From: Micropterus salmoides
Lineage: Eukaryota; Chordata; Actinopteri; Centrarchiformes; Centrarchidae
Length of the DNA stretch: 64,000 nt
Reading direction: 5' to 3'
Assembly (NCBI RefSeq): GCF_014851395.1
Contig: NW_024043372.1
Coordinates: forward strand, 7,081,490-7,145,489
Positions 51,742 to 63,720 of this stretch are shown here, in pieces. Below the pieces are notes generated by a model. That model ran no database searches. It saw nothing but the letters and a program-made list of their open reading frames with translations, and was not told the origin of the DNA. The stretch's first letter is position 1; the number at the start of each line of letters is the position of its first letter. Both the position numbers and the translations under genes were made by a program.

Positions 51742-53357
51742 CAGTGACCCCTTTAATTTTTTTCACTCTTTGTTTCATTGCAGCCATTTTCCAAAAATCA
51801 AAAAAGTTCATTTTATTTCTCAGTAATGTACACTCAGCACCCCATCTTGACAGAAAAAAACAGAAATGTAGAAATTTTTGCAAATTTATTAAAAAAGAAA
51901 AACTGAAATATCACATGGTCATAAGTATTCAGACCCTTTGCTCAGTATTTAGTAGAAGCACCCTTTTGATCTAATACAGCCATGAGTCGTTTTGGGAAAG
52001 ATGCAACAAGTTTTTCACATCTGGATTTGGGTATCCTCTGCCATTCCTCCTTGCAGATCCTCTCCAGTTCTGTCAGGTTGGATGGTAAACGTTGGTGGAC
52101 AGCCATTTTCAGGTCTCTCCAGAGATGCTCAGTTGGGTTTAAGTCAGGGCTCTGGCTGGGCCATTCAAGAACAGCCACGGAGTTGTTGTGAAGCCACTCC
52201 TTCGTTATTTTAGCGGTGTGCTTAGGGTCATTGTCTTGTTGGAAGGTAAACCTTCGGCCCAGTCTGAGGTCCAGAGCGCTCTGGAAAAGGTTTTCGTCCA
52301 GGATATCCCTGTACTTGGCCGCATTCATCTTTCCCTCGATTGCAACCAGTCGTCCTGTCCCTGCAGCTGAAAAACCCCCCCAGCATGATGCTGCCACCAC
52401 CATGCTTCACTGTTGAGACTGTATTGGACAGGTGATGAGCAGTGCCTGGTTTTCTCCACACATACCGCTTAGAATTAAGGCCAAAAAGTTCTATCTTGGT
52501 CTCATCAGACCAGAGGATCTTATTTATCACCATCTTGGAGTCCTTCAGGTGTTTTTTAGCAAACTCCATGCGGGCTTTCATGTGTCTTGCACTGAGGAGA
52601 GGCTTCCGTCGGGCCACTCTGCCATAAAGCCCCGACTGGTGGATTGCTGCAGTGATGGTTGACTTACTACAACTTTCTCCCATCTCCCGACTGCATCTCT
52701 GGAGCTCAGCCACAGTGACCTTTGGGTTCTTCTTTACCTCTCTCACCAAGGCTCTTCTCCCCCGATAGCTCAGTTTGGCCGGACGTCCAGCTCTAGGAAG
52801 GGTTCTGGTCGTCCCAAACGTCTTCCATTTGAGGATTATGGAGGCCACTGTGCTCTTAGGAACCTTAAGTGCAGCAGAAATTTTTTTGTAACCTTGGCCA
52901 GATCTGTGCCTTGCCACAATTGTGTCTCTGAGCTCTTCAGGCAGTTCCTTTGACCTCATGATTCTCATTTGCTCTGACATGCACTGTGAGCTGTAAGGTC
53001 TTATATAGACAGGTGTGTGGCTTTCCTGATCAAGTCCAATCAGTATAATCAAACACAACTGGACTCAAATGAAGGTGTAGAACCATCTCAAGGATGATCA
53101 GAAGAAATAGACAGCACCTGAGTTAAATATGAGTGTCACGGCAAAGGGTCTGAATACTTATGACCATGTGATATTTCAGTTTTTCTTTTTTAATAAATTT
53201 GCAAAAATTTCTACATTTCTGTTTTTTTCTGTCAAGATGGGGTGCTGAGTGTACATTACTGAGAAATAAAATGAACTTTTTTGATTTTTGGAAAATGGCT
53301 GCAATGAAACAAAGAGTGAAAAATTTAAAGGGGTCTGAATACTTTCCGTACCCACTG
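51742..53357 (-). mobile_element. Tc1-like transposon, element 2
   Basis: A 1616-bp element with long, nearly symmetrical terminal regions of about 200 bp. The right end, read on -, starts CAGTGGGTACGGAAAGTATT, followed by CAGACCCC. The left end has CAGTG then ACCCCTTTAATTTTT, lacking about 18 bases found at the right. TA flanks the right end. The mirrored blocks TTTTTCACTCTTTGTTTC and AAATGGCTGCAATG occur at both sides. It carries one transposase (51942-52959). This is the best-preserved DNA transposon in the window. Confidence 0.93.
51942..52959 (-). pseudogene. Tc1 transposase (DD34E), single frameshift
   Basis: The start was chosen at the ATG 52957-52959 (MRSKELPEELRD), the family's usual N-terminus; an upstream in-frame ATG at 53058 adds 33 unrelated residues. 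Two helix-turn-helix regions are joined by a GRPAKLSYRG linker, followed by KILWSDETKIELFG (Asp at about residue 152). Near 52375 a 2-base loss in a G/T run after GGGSIML shifts the frame. The second piece (from 52403) holds FQQDNDPKHTAK and SPDLNPTEHLW, with 34 residues between Asp and Glu. Combined length is about 339 codons, full size for Tc1. The acidic residues are intact; apart from the frameshift the coding region looks well kept. Confidence 0.93.
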
Positions 53358-53976
53358 TATGTTGCCACCCTGCGGGTAGACTGGTTGCCTACATGGTATT
53401 TCCCTCTTAGAACAAAGAGTCAGAGAGAGAGAAGCCTATGAAGGGACTGTTACAGAGCAGAAGAAAGAGAGAGATGACAACAGAGACAAATAGGAAGGAG
53501 ATGAAGCAAGAATAAAGGAGGTTTTAAGATGGGAGGACAAAAGGAAAGAGAAAAAAAACTACAAGGATAACACAAAAGAAAAGAAACACAAAGGCAGGAA
53601 ATATTAATTTAAATATCAAAACATTTTCAAATGTATTCAAATAATGACCCAACAAAAAGTCCCCAATAAACCCCAGGTAAAACACTGAGGGGCCCTGCTC
53701 GAAATTACCTGTACTGTAATGGCTCACATGTAAAATGCTGTATAATTTCCAGGACAGTTGTAATATCTTCTGGTCTAATCATTCTTATATGAACAGAAAT
53801 ACTGTTTTCATTCATTAATTCCATTTATAAATATTTTGCCATTATTTTTTATTACTGTTAAGCTACTGTCAGTGAAGCTCTACTTCATGCATATGCTGCA
53901 CATCAACAACCTTCTAGAAATGGGAAGGGCTATGCCTTTGAACTGCTGTTAACATCTGCATAGGTAGTGTTACCCC
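53358..53976. other. No gene seen
   Basis: A GA-rich patch lies at about 53410-53600, then AT-rich DNA. No recognised element. Confidence 0.45.
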
Positions 53977-54745
53977 GGATTCACACAGGCGGTGTCTGTG
54001 CCGCGTTTAGATTTAGTTTCAAACCGTTTCCCCCAGTTCCCTGAAGGGCTGAATTTCCCACATGCCTGATTTTGATGAATTGTTTAGATTTAGTTGATTT
54101 GGTAAATTGTCCTTGATTTTTGTGCTTCTACCGTAGTTAAGAAGGCTACATAGTTAAATTATTTCTTTTTTGGTCTGTTTGTGTTTATTGTAGATATACG
54201 ATCGGGAGATCGGTGAAAATCGACTGGATTCTCTTTGCTGTTTCTGTGCCTGACTTCCTGCCCGACTCATCTGCTTGGTTCTGCTTGACACGTTACACAG
54301 GCGGCGTGTGCGCCGCAGCTACCATGCCTAATTGCTGCCATTGTAGTCAATGCTTGTGCTCACACTAGAAGCGCCGCAGCGCATCCCAGAAGTGGCTCTC
54401 CGCTCCGGTCCGTGGTAGAAGCACAACAATCAAGGACAACTTACCAAATCAACTAAATCTAAACAATTCAGCAAAATCTGGCATGTGGGAAATTCAGCAA
54501 AATCTGGCATGTGGGAAATTCAGCCCTTCAGGGAACTGGGGGAAACGGTTCACAGAGCTGTGGACACAGCTGTGATCGGTAATCGGTAGCAGAAGCACAC
54601 AAAATGACAAACAACAAGTCAACAATGTGGGCAAGCTAAAAGCTCAGCTGCAGAAATGCTTCCAGTGTGAGTTGACGCAGGGCTGAGTATGGGTCAAAAC
54701 TGTGGCGCAGCCATATTGCGGCACACACGCCTTCTGTGTGAGTTC
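53977..54745. mobile_element. Nested fold-back MITE
   Basis: Outer inverted ends: TCACACAGGCGGTGTCTGTG and CCGC (53981-54004) face the inverse TGCGGCACACACGCCTTCTG plus TGTGAG (54716-54741). Inside lies a second inverted pair of about 112 bp (54021-54132 and 54414-54549), about 96 percent identical. The right arm carries a 26-bp tandem duplication. Between those arms a third sequence, TACACAGGCGGCGTGTGCGC (54296-54315), repeats the outer terminus. There is no coding capacity. The order suggests a fold-back element inserted in, or rearranged with, a CACACAGGCGGC-type fish MITE. Confidence 0.8.
54414..54549. repeat. Right arm of 112-bp inverted repeat, with 26-bp duplication
   Basis: The arm starts GGTAGAAGCACAACAATCAA and ends GGGGGAAACGGTT. 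The unit GGGAAATTCAGCAAAATCTG plus GCATGT appears twice in tandem here but once in the left arm (54021-54132). Confidence 0.9.
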
Positions 54746-55851
54746 AGAGGTTAGTGTTAGTGATTGAGTATTTCTGATCAAAAGACAAACTCAGAGCAAC
54801 AGAGCTGTGAGTAGGACAAGGCTATAGTGAATTTATGGAGAAAGGCAAATTATACCAGGCGCTGATCAGAAAACAGGGAGGCTTTTTACTAGAATATGAT
54901 AAATAATACTTATAAAAACAGGGATGATTAGGACTAAAGATATACTTAATTAAAACCTGATTTTTGAGGTAAACAAAGGCCACTATTTGAGAATTTATGG
55001 TGAGAGGAAAGAAGAAAAGGTGAGGGGAGGAGAAGAGAAAGTATAGGAAAGAAGGCGGTTAGAGATAAAAGACTTATCTTATTCCACAGTCATGGGATGT
55101 ATAGACTTTATCTCATCACTGTTCACACATATCATTATTATCATCATCAAGCAGACCTCAGAGTTTAATATGAAAGTTTTGATATCAAAACTAATTTCAG
55201 AGCCTGATGGAGCACAGCTCTTAAAAGGACAAATATGTGTTGTGGTCAGATTGCCATACACACCAGCCAGTCACAGCACACACCTGCTTGGGAGAAATAC
55301 CTGAACGTAAAAGGTTATTGTAATTTGAAAACTGCAACACAGATTTGTAGATATATGTCCTGAAGTACAGTGCTGAGTCAGTGTTCCTTGGTTATCAGGG
55401 CCAACACGTAGATTTGAAAAGATTTATGCTCAGACACTTCGACTTGTAGATAAAGCAGACTTTATCAGGAGATTTCAAAAGTTGTCTTCTCCCATCTCCA
55501 TTATAATGACTGTTAGGACAGTACTCAAATCCATTCCAGTGCTGTATAAAAGGCCAGTTTTTAATTGACAACTTACAGGTGAAAGGATAAGTCTCCCCAA
55601 GTCATGACTTGAATCATTGACATCATGTTTTTAAGATGGAAGCATGCAGACTCTGGTTTTGATTTGATCTGACTGTTAAAGCTCAGCCTCACAGTCAATA
55701 ATTAGGCTATACCAAGATTCAAAGACAGGAAGCTGAGATAAGCACTGTGCTTATCTCGGTCACAACCTCGCTTATCTAACCTTTGGGCCACCACTGCCCC
55801 ATATGTGTGTATGTGTATATATCTATCTATATCTATAGATATATGTCTATC

Positions 55852-55853
<2 letters not shown>
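54746..55853. other. No gene seen
   Basis: About 1.1 kb of AT-rich DNA with a GA-rich patch near 55000-55055. Nothing recognised. Confidence 0.45.
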
Positions 55854-55892
<39 letters not shown>

Positions 55893-55940
55893 ACCTTTAT
55901 TTATTCAGGGGAGCTTCACTGAGAGGAAGCCTCTCTATAG
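55854..55940. repeat. (TA)n run with LINE-tail-like flank
   Basis: TA repeats at about 55854-55889 follow TATC/TATA mixtures. TTTAACCTTTATTTATTCAG follows, a motif common at the ends of fish L2-type repeats. TAGA repeats occur at 55937-55949. Confidence 0.8.
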
Positions 55941-55949
55941 ATAGATAGA

Positions 55950-56008
55950 TATCTTGAATAATCGTTGGATTAAGCGATTTGAAAAATAATCGTTATGTAC
56001 AGCCCTAG
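55950..56008 (-). repeat. hAT-type MITE end fragment (candidate)
   Basis: Read on -, CTAGGGCTGTACATAACGAT and TTTTCAAATCGCTTAATCC resemble the TAGGGCTG terminus and 'ATCGATTAATC'-like words of fish hAT MITEs. The other end was not found. Confidence 0.35.
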
Positions 56009-57660
56009 CACTGACTCTCTTTTTTCTTTTGCATCTGTCTTTGTGTTGTCTGTGCTAACTAAACAAAGTTCAGGAACATAGAGAATCTATAGGACTGTAG
56101 TCATTCGTTACAGGGCATGGCAAATTTGGGCGTTGTCTGCATAGTTATTATAGTTGATTTTATTGACAGCAGTAAACCATCTTTGACCAAAAGTTAATAT
56201 TGCATTCCTTTAACCATGATCACAATATTTCTCCAACATCTAGTTTTAGTTGCCTAAACCTAACCACACCAACCAAGGTCGTAAATCAGAAAACAGAGAC
56301 ATGATACCTTGAAGGAGGAGGCATGTTCACTGGTGTGTGTTATGTTTGTCTTTCCTCATCCTTCCACCCATCCATCTGCTATCTGTCCTTCCTTTCATCC
56401 ACCCTTCCCTTTAATGATCTGTGAAGAAGAGGAGGGGGAGAGGAAGTAAGGAATGAGAGTAATAAAATAGGTTAAAAAAATAATTCCTTAAATTCTATCT
56501 AAATGTGTTTAATGAATAACACAACGCTGTGGTATTAACATATTCAAACATAATACATTTTTCAGATTATACCAGCACTAGCAATAGAGAAAGTGGAATC
56601 AGTCACACTTTTTTAGTGTGATAACTGATGACTGTTGAAAACAAAAGAGAAGGAACAAAGAAATACAGAAACACGCTTGGGTCATTAACAGACAGGCATA
56701 GGTCATTACCTGCAGTGCTAGAGTATGATATGGACAGGCAAGCTCAGTTGATGGATGACATTAACACAGCACAGCTCTCACATCAGGTGTTTGTAAATGA
56801 AAATGTTGGCTTTGTCTTGATGTGATCTTTGACATGGCAATATATCAATAGAATGTCTGCAGTGGGTATCCCCTGGAAACTTGTGTATTACAATGAGCTC
56901 TATATTAGCATAAAGGTACTGGAAAGAAAGAAATCCCTTCATTAATCTGCAAATGTATGCTGGAAGGGGTTGGACAATGTAAACATATTTAGCACAAGTA
57001 TTAATTCTGAGGCTACATTGTAAAAAAAATGATGCACACACACAGCAAACACACACATAACATACTGTGAAAAGGAAGGACAAAAACACATGCCTCAGTC
57101 TCTGCGATATCAAAAATGCAAAAACGAGAAGACAAAGTACTCTTGATTCTACATAACTTAATTCATCCCACAATAAAACCCCACTGAAGTACCAATTTTT
57201 CTTACTTCAGTTTACCCAGAGAACAAAAACAGCTGTAACTCTGTAATTCAGGATTTTTCTTAGTCCAAAGTACAAGCTAACTCTTTGGTTAACACAAAAC
57301 AACAATGTCTATACGAGTCATTAGCCATGTGTTTAACTATCAGACAGCTTGGCTGAGTGTGCCCCGTGTATAATTTGCAATTCTGTCCGTCCTTATTTCC
57401 TGGCAGCACAGGCTGAGTATCACGGCTGTTTAACAGCTGACAAATAACAGGGTAGTGGAATCAGTTTAGACAGCAGGAAAAATACAAAGTGGCAGTGGGA
57501 GTGATTTATGCAGAGTTTCCAAGAAGGTGGAATGGATTTGTCATTTTATTTTAATTTACATTTGTTTGTGTGTGTTCCTCAGAGTATCTAATTTGTTTTT
57601 CACATGTGCTCCCCTCTCTCGGTTTCTTTTCTTTCAAGCCTTCTATTTATGGTTTCTAAA
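56009..57660. other. No gene seen
   Basis: AT-rich. Frames up to 131 codons (- 56778-57173) have hydrophobic Cys/Val-rich parts read from CA/TG-rich DNA and no recognised domain. Confidence 0.4.
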
Positions 57661-58413
57661 GCCCCTTTTCCACTGCTCGGTACCAGCTCGACTCAACTCG
57701 ACTCTGCTCGCCTTTTTTTGGTTTTCCATTGCGGAAAAGTTGTACCTGTACCTGCTTTCAGGTACTTTTTTTCATTTCACCTCGAGGTTCCAAGCGAGCT
57801 GAGGCGATACTTAAATGTTACGTGAAAACACAGCAGACCGCTGATTGGTCAGAGAGAATCGGCACTATTCACTGCGCGTGCCTGACAGAGGCCTGCAACA
57901 GAAAGTTTTATATTTTACAATTTTCATACGTTATTTCATCACTAAATCCACTTCTGAGAAGTTTTGAGGTGAGAAATCAACTGTGTAGATTTCGATCATT
58001 GACAGTTTTACGAGAAGTGATGGCGGAACAAAAATGTGCTTGAAAGACTGTGGCCACGGGAGGAGCTCGCGAGGCCGGCCAGCCGCCCGCTCAAAGAGCC
58101 CTCTGCTCCCACCGTCACACAGACCGCTGCAGCAACAACGGCAGAGGAAAACACAGCTGGAAGGTTTTCATACCGCTTATCTGTCTTTACATTCTGAGCA
58201 ATGTTGAAACTTTTTAACTTAAATAAAGAGACAGCTGTGTGTGGGTCGTTGGTGTGTGTGTCGTATTGAAAATTACGTTGCGGCAGTTGTGTGTGGCGTC
58301 GCTATGACAACCAGCTACATTCAGGGTACTATCTCTGGGTACTATCTGCAATGGAAAACGGAGCACGGGCAAACCGAGTCGAGTCGAGCTGTTACTGGTA
58401 ATGGAAAAACGGC
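57661..58413. mobile_element. MITE with CAGCTCGACTC-type TIRs, 753 bp
   Basis: The left end GCCCCTTTTCCACTGCTCGG, then CAGCTCGACTCAACTCGACTC, is mirrored at the right by CGAGTCGAGTCGAGCTG and CTGGTAATGGAAAAACGGC (58375-58413). The family is widespread in fish. The body contains GGTACTATCTCTGGGTACTA and a GTCGCTATGACAACCAGC block near the right end. Frames inside (up to 104 codons) are not recognised. No clear target duplication was seen; the flanks are TAAA and ATAA. Confidence 0.8.
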
Positions 58414-58629
58414 ATAAGTTCTGTCCCCCATTACCTCTTTTTTTGATACTGGCAGTAGTCAATCAAAACTTAGCGAAAGACAGTGTGCCTGAGACAAGAG
58501 GCTGTGATTCTCCCATACATTTTTATTAAGCTTGACAGACACAAATCCAAGCTGCAACCAGATTGCAAAAGTAAATAAATTTTACTTTTTGATGTTGCAT
58601 TTACTAATGTGTCCACCTATTACATATCA
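58414..58629. other. No feature seen
   Basis: A short AT-rich spacer between the MITE and the next repeat. Confidence 0.5.
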
Positions 58630-58925
58630 TAGGTTTCTTACTTTAAAGCTGGACTAACCAATATAAACCAAATCACTATGTGTAATGTGAAAGGGATCAC
58701 TCATAACGACAAACCCAATAATTATCAGCCAATTCTGCAGTTCCCCTCAACTCCAAGGAGAGTTTTAGCATCTTTTAGCTCATTATTTTGGTTCAGTCTT
58801 ATGGTGTGTTCCTACAGAAAGCAAAGCGAATTAAATTGCAAGATATGTAAGCAGTGTGCCACTTTCATGATCATTGTTCGCTGCATCCTTTCAAAAATGT
58901 TAGCTCAAACACACCTGTACTGATC
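58630..58925 (+). repeat. Teleost 'AAGCTGGACTAACC' repeat
   Basis: TTTAAAGCTGGACTAACCAA, AAATCACTATGTGTAATGTG, AAAGGGATCACTC, CAATTCTGCAGTTCCCCTC and GAGAGTTTTAGCATCTTTTA occur in the order I remember from a fish interspersed repeat. Its class is unknown to me. The 81-codon frame inside is not a recognised protein. Confidence 0.5.
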
Positions 58926-60595
58926 AAATTAAGTATAATTATTACACAATTAACAAATAAGTGACACTTGAACCTTTTGTAACTATACCTAAAAATATGT
59001 CTCAAATAGCTAGCAGTGAAGTACAAGACCCTGCTTGCATCTGAATCTTGTGGAAATTGATAATGTGATGAAAAAATGGATGAAACTAAAGGAAACAGTT
59101 TAGGCATTCTGGATGAATGCACCACTGATTTCTTCAGCTTTCACTTTTCTACAACCCCCTTCCCACATATCACCTATGTTCCACCTTTCCCCTACTTTTA
59201 GGTTTGATTTTCACTCCATCTACCCATTTCCATTTCCTTTCTTCCCTCCTCTTTGCCTTGTCTTCTTTCCCACCCCATCCTGACTTATCCACCCTGTTCG
59301 CTCCATTTCCTCTCCTCCATCTTCTTCTATTTCAGCACCATCCTCCTTCCCCTCTCTTTATTCTCTCACACATTTCCAGTCTTCTGAAATGAATGAGTAA
59401 CCTGGTTCCAATTCTCATCCCCTCTCTGGGATGTCATTTAAACGGCAGGGTGGGAACACACATACACTTACACCTGCTGAGTATGCAGATAGCAGCATTT
59501 GATTTTGCACAGTTAATCTCACACACAGAGAAGGGTACCTCATGTACACAAAAACAAAGAATATTCCTTTAGCACATTTTTTTCCCCTGTGTAATACAAA
59601 TGTGAAAGGAAACAAGAGAAAGAAAGTACTCCAACAGATCACTCTCCCTGCAGAGGAGGGGGAATGGAAAAAAATTTAATAAAAAAATGTTAATGGGGAA
59701 CAAAAAGTAAAATAAGAACAGTATTAGCACATTTTGCCATCACATAATGTCATAGTTCTAGAATAAAACTGAAATAAAGATACTTTTTTCTTTCTATTAA
59801 AGCACATGTTAGCCATATTTACAATGACTAAAAGAGCTGCAAAAATAAAACACATGAAATATGCAAAATGAAAATCGTTAGGTAGATTTGTTTGCATTTA
59901 TATGATACTACATATGAAAATATTGAAAATACCATTTTATCAAAAATAAAGTGATACATTGTTTAAGTTGAAGTTTCGTTTTCTGTGGTGAACATCCCCA
60001 AACACAAATAAGCCTATTGCATAAGCCAGTGAACTGAGCTACAAGAGAGTTAAATAATGGGAAAGGTTCATAAACAGGGTTTGACATTATTTGGTTTGTT
60101 CAGAATCCCATAGGCCATCCCAAAGTGCAGTGCAGAACTGGCAGTGCTTTCACCTGTGAGTGAGCAGTCCACTAGCATGCATCCAAACTAACTAACAAAC
60201 TAAAAAGCAGTGTTGTTTTTAGCCGCTAAGTGCAAGACGTCCACATCATATATAGATTATGACGCACATTTGTGCGCTTGGTGAACTCTAGAACTGGCTT
60301 GTCGGGTTGAAATTAAACAGGGTGATATTATTTTCCATCTAGCTCCCATTCTTGTGCATTAGCTTTCTAGCTAACTAGAGCATTTAATGTCAGCACTGCA
60401 CTGTGGGTGGCTCTGGGGATTTTGAGAAAGATGACCACAATCTGCCATTACGGTTTCCAACAATTTGGTTCAAATAAATTAGCGTCCCTAATGTCAAAGA
60501 GCTATATCCATGAGGAAAATGGAGCATTCCTTAAATATTGATTTTTTTACTGAGCAACTTCAATTACCAATAAGAGAGATACTATGGAATAAATA
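58926..60595. other. No gene; CT-rich patch
   Basis: A pyrimidine-rich patch lies at about 59150-59390. The rest is AT-rich with no recognised element or conserved coding segment. Confidence 0.45.
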
Positions 60596-60850
60596 CTGTC
60601 CCAAACGTATTGTAGCTGTGTGGAAAAGTTTTGTACTCGTGAAAATGTTTTGTAGCTCTGTGAAAATGTTTGAATGTGTATAAATACCTGAAAAACCCAA
60701 AGTTTACAGGTACGAATCGATTCTACAGATACAAAACAAACCTAAAGTTACAAGTACTTTTGTCCCACATTTGACACGTTCTACTGAATAATCAATGGGG
60801 ATGCTCTGATTAACATGTCATTTGACTATCCAATCAGGAATGTCATTTCA
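60596..60850 (+). repeat. Teleost 'ACTTTTGTCCCACATTTGAC' repeat
   Basis: AAGTACTTTTGTCCCACATT, ACGTTCTACTGAATAATCAA and GATTAACATGTCATTTGAC match part of the fish repeat also represented at 18000-18250. GAAAATGTTTTGTAGCTCTG-like words recur in the first half. Confidence 0.45.
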
Positions 60851-61277
60851 CCATCCAATCACGGATTCTGGGGTGCAGGTCTTTCAACAAAAAACAAACA
60901 AAAAGAGTTATTGTTTCTCTTTAAAGATTTTGTTGTACAATTTGATAGTTCTGTTGCTTTTTCCAGAGTCAATAAGCTTAAGGGTTTTAATATATTCTGC
61001 AAATTTGCATAGAAATCCAGTGAAGTTGGGGAGTGTCTTTGCGATTTAGCACTTGTATTTGGAATTGTATATGAATTTAATGTATATGGAATTTCCCATG
61101 TAAGATCAATAAGTTAATTATAGTAGTAATAATAATAATAATAATAATAATAAATTTAATAATTTATCATGTTCGAAATATGCAAAGACATTTATACTGG
61201 CGATTTTAACATTGTTTTAAGTTTCACCCATAATATAGTCTTTAATAGTCCAAAACGTAAGTGAATGCACACTTTGC
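60851..61277. other. No gene; (AAT)n at 61125-61153
   Basis: AT-rich with a short trinucleotide AAT/TAA run. Nothing else is seen. Confidence 0.5.
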
Positions 61278-62006
61278 AATTGACTCTTCGCTAAGCCCCG
61301 CCCTTGCTTACTGTTGCTGAGTCCGACAAACTGTCTGCATTGCCACTGTCTATTCCTGCACTCCCCGGAGAAATATTGTCAAATTTGTTGGAAAAAGCGA
61401 TCTCAGAAAGAAGCAGACAGTTTTGGCGTTGCATTATACATTTGAGGGTTGCATTCAGGCTGTCAAACTGACTCAAACGGATGTGAAAAACAATTAAAGT
61501 TAGAAGCTAAAGCCTACCACTCACACAGTACAAGTGAACCACCGCATCCCCTGACGACTGAGACAAAAGACAACTATATTAAGGATCAACACTGTTCTTG
61601 TAAAGGTTGGTAGGCCTCTATTCATTATTACAATCATTAAAAAGCAGAACAGTAGGGCTTTATTGCGTTACATTCAGTATTAAGTTAGCTAGCGTTAGCT
61701 AACTAACATTACATTAGGAATGATCCGCAGCTGACATTTTTCTGGATTTATTTCAGGTTTTGGAAAGAGAATCAATCGTACTTCTCCTTTCAACCTCTCT
61801 GGGTAGCGACTGTAACCATTACAAGTGCCCTAGGAACAGCATTTGACCATATCTAAGAAAAATACAGTCAAAAAAAGCTAGAAAACTTGCATTAGAGTCA
61901 ATGGAGCGCAGCCACAAAAGTGTCAGACCTCAGTTAGAGAGAGTCCTATACTGCGCTGTGATTGGCCAGCTGTGTATTCGGGGTGTGGCTTAGCAAAGGG
62001 TCAATT
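61278..62006. mobile_element. MITE with AATTGACYCTTYGCTAAGCC TIRs, about 0.73 kb
   Basis: The left terminus AATTGACTCTTCGCTAAGCC is followed by CCGCCC. The right terminus is, on -, AATTGACCCTTTGCTAAGCC followed by ACACCCC. The interior is non-coding apart from a 61-codon minus frame (61291-61476) that starts in the terminal region and has no known motif. Target duplication was not resolved. Confidence 0.75.
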
Positions 62007-63340
62007 AAGCCAATCTTCTACCATAGCTAATGACATCATACTGGGCTCCTGTTACATGAGTAATGGCATTTCATAGAATCAGTCTTAAAATAGCTCCACA
62101 GACAAACCATTCTGTATCTCCTTCATTCAACCAATGAACTGTATGATTACAATGTCATCTACTGTAAAACAAAATGAGTTTTTCACTTTGAGAGCTATTT
62201 ATATATTTCTTTCCCATGCTGTTTTGGCCAGTTACTACCTTACCAGAAATGCCTAAGAAGAAATAAAATAGACACACAGATGTTTTTTTGCCAGTACATG
62301 ATGCAGGTTGGTTACTTTGGAAAGAATATGGGTCTCATTTTGAGTTTTCTACGTTTTTAATTTATCCTCATTGAGCCTTCATGGCCATCACAAAGGCCAC
62401 GATTTTCAAAATATGTCGTACTCAGATGGTAACTCAGCTACAGTCAAACAAACGCAATCTGTCTTCTAAAGGATCTTGAAGAGATATAAAAAGAGAAAAA
62501 ATATGTTGCAAGACAAAGGAGAAAAATTTAGAGCATTCCTCTGTGGCATTTTTCTTTTGCCAGCCCACAGTGAAGACAAATGGAGAAAGAAAGAAAGATG
62601 AATCATTCTCCCTATGTGATCCTGCAGTGAAGCGTGTTGGAGAGAGCCAGCAACACTGCGAATGACAAGGAGACAGAATATTCTTCATAGTTTTTTTGGC
62701 CATATGAACCCACAGAGAGAGGAATTGAAAAGCTGTAGGGAGCTGTGACAGGAAGATCTCATTCCTCCTCCTCTCATCATCTTGGCATGGGCATTTGGGC
62801 AGTTAGAAAGACTGTCCTGTAGCTGAAAGGTCATAAGTTAAATCCTTGAAATGTCAGTGTGTACATGAGCAAATTCTTGCCACTGAACAAATGGCTTGTT
62901 ATCGGTGTGCCTGGGAGACTGTATTTCACAATAAATCAGATATTTTTATGTTTACACTTAAAGTCTAGTGTGACTTTGGATTATCTACTGTAGTGCTGAC
63001 TATGCAAGGCTATTTGACTTAATTCAAGTAAGTTTCACTTCCCTTGTCTTAAATACCAATTTTATCTTATTTGGGGTTATGTAGCTAGATAAAAGGGTGA
63101 CAGAACCTCCATTACACTTGAACAATCATGTTAAACTTTGACGTTTCTGAAGTTTTATCGAATTTTAACCTTCAGACATTTGTTTCACATACAGTGAGTA
63201 AATATTAAATGTAGGCCTACGTTTATTGGTAAAAGAAAAAAACTTTAGGCACAGATTGTGCTTTTTTACCCCCCACCGTAAGTAGCCTAACTTGTGGGTG
63301 AACTGTCTTGGTTTCTTCCTATCTCTGTCCCTTAAGCTGG
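62007..63340. other. No gene seen
   Basis: About 1.3 kb of AT-rich DNA with a small purine-rich patch near 62570-62600. Minus frames (62434-62703, 63165-63395) show no recognised motif. Confidence 0.4.
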
Positions 63341-63569
63341 AGTGACACATCACAAATGTCCCCCATCTTTGAAAAGACTTTCCTATCAGCACCACCGTGG
63401 TGCTAAAAGGATAGCAGATAGGCTATTGACCCCTTTGACTCCCAATTTTTTTAGTTTAGCCTATATTAGGCTGTGTCAAAACTACATTACATCAAATAGA
63501 ACACATTTAGGTGAGATAGTAGGCTATGCAGCATATCCCTGTAATTAAAGTTCTGTTGGTTTGAAATAA

Positions 63570-63720
63570 ACAGCATGTATGTATGTGGCAGGTTTATCAA
63601 CACACATGTTGGATGGCCAGGACGCGTACATGATGCAAGAGTGCTGAGAAATTCCACACTTTATAATCTGGCTGAGAACAACGAGCTATTTCAAATGGTG
63701 AATATAGACCACAGTGATTC
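63570..63720 (+). pseudogene. PIF/Harbinger transposase fragment (HARBI1-like)
   Basis: On + the frame reads GRFINTHVGWPGRVHDARVL then RNSTLYNLAENNELFQM. WPGxxHDxRVxxNSxLY is the signature of the DDE nuclease domain of Harbinger transposases, in the block between the first and second catalytic Asp, and the HD pair belongs to it. Only about 45 recognisable residues remain. The upstream frame (63342-63548) shows no matching catalytic motif. The partner Myb-like protein is not seen, nor are TIRs. The window ends 280 bp later, so more could lie outside only if the element is interrupted. Confidence 0.75.
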
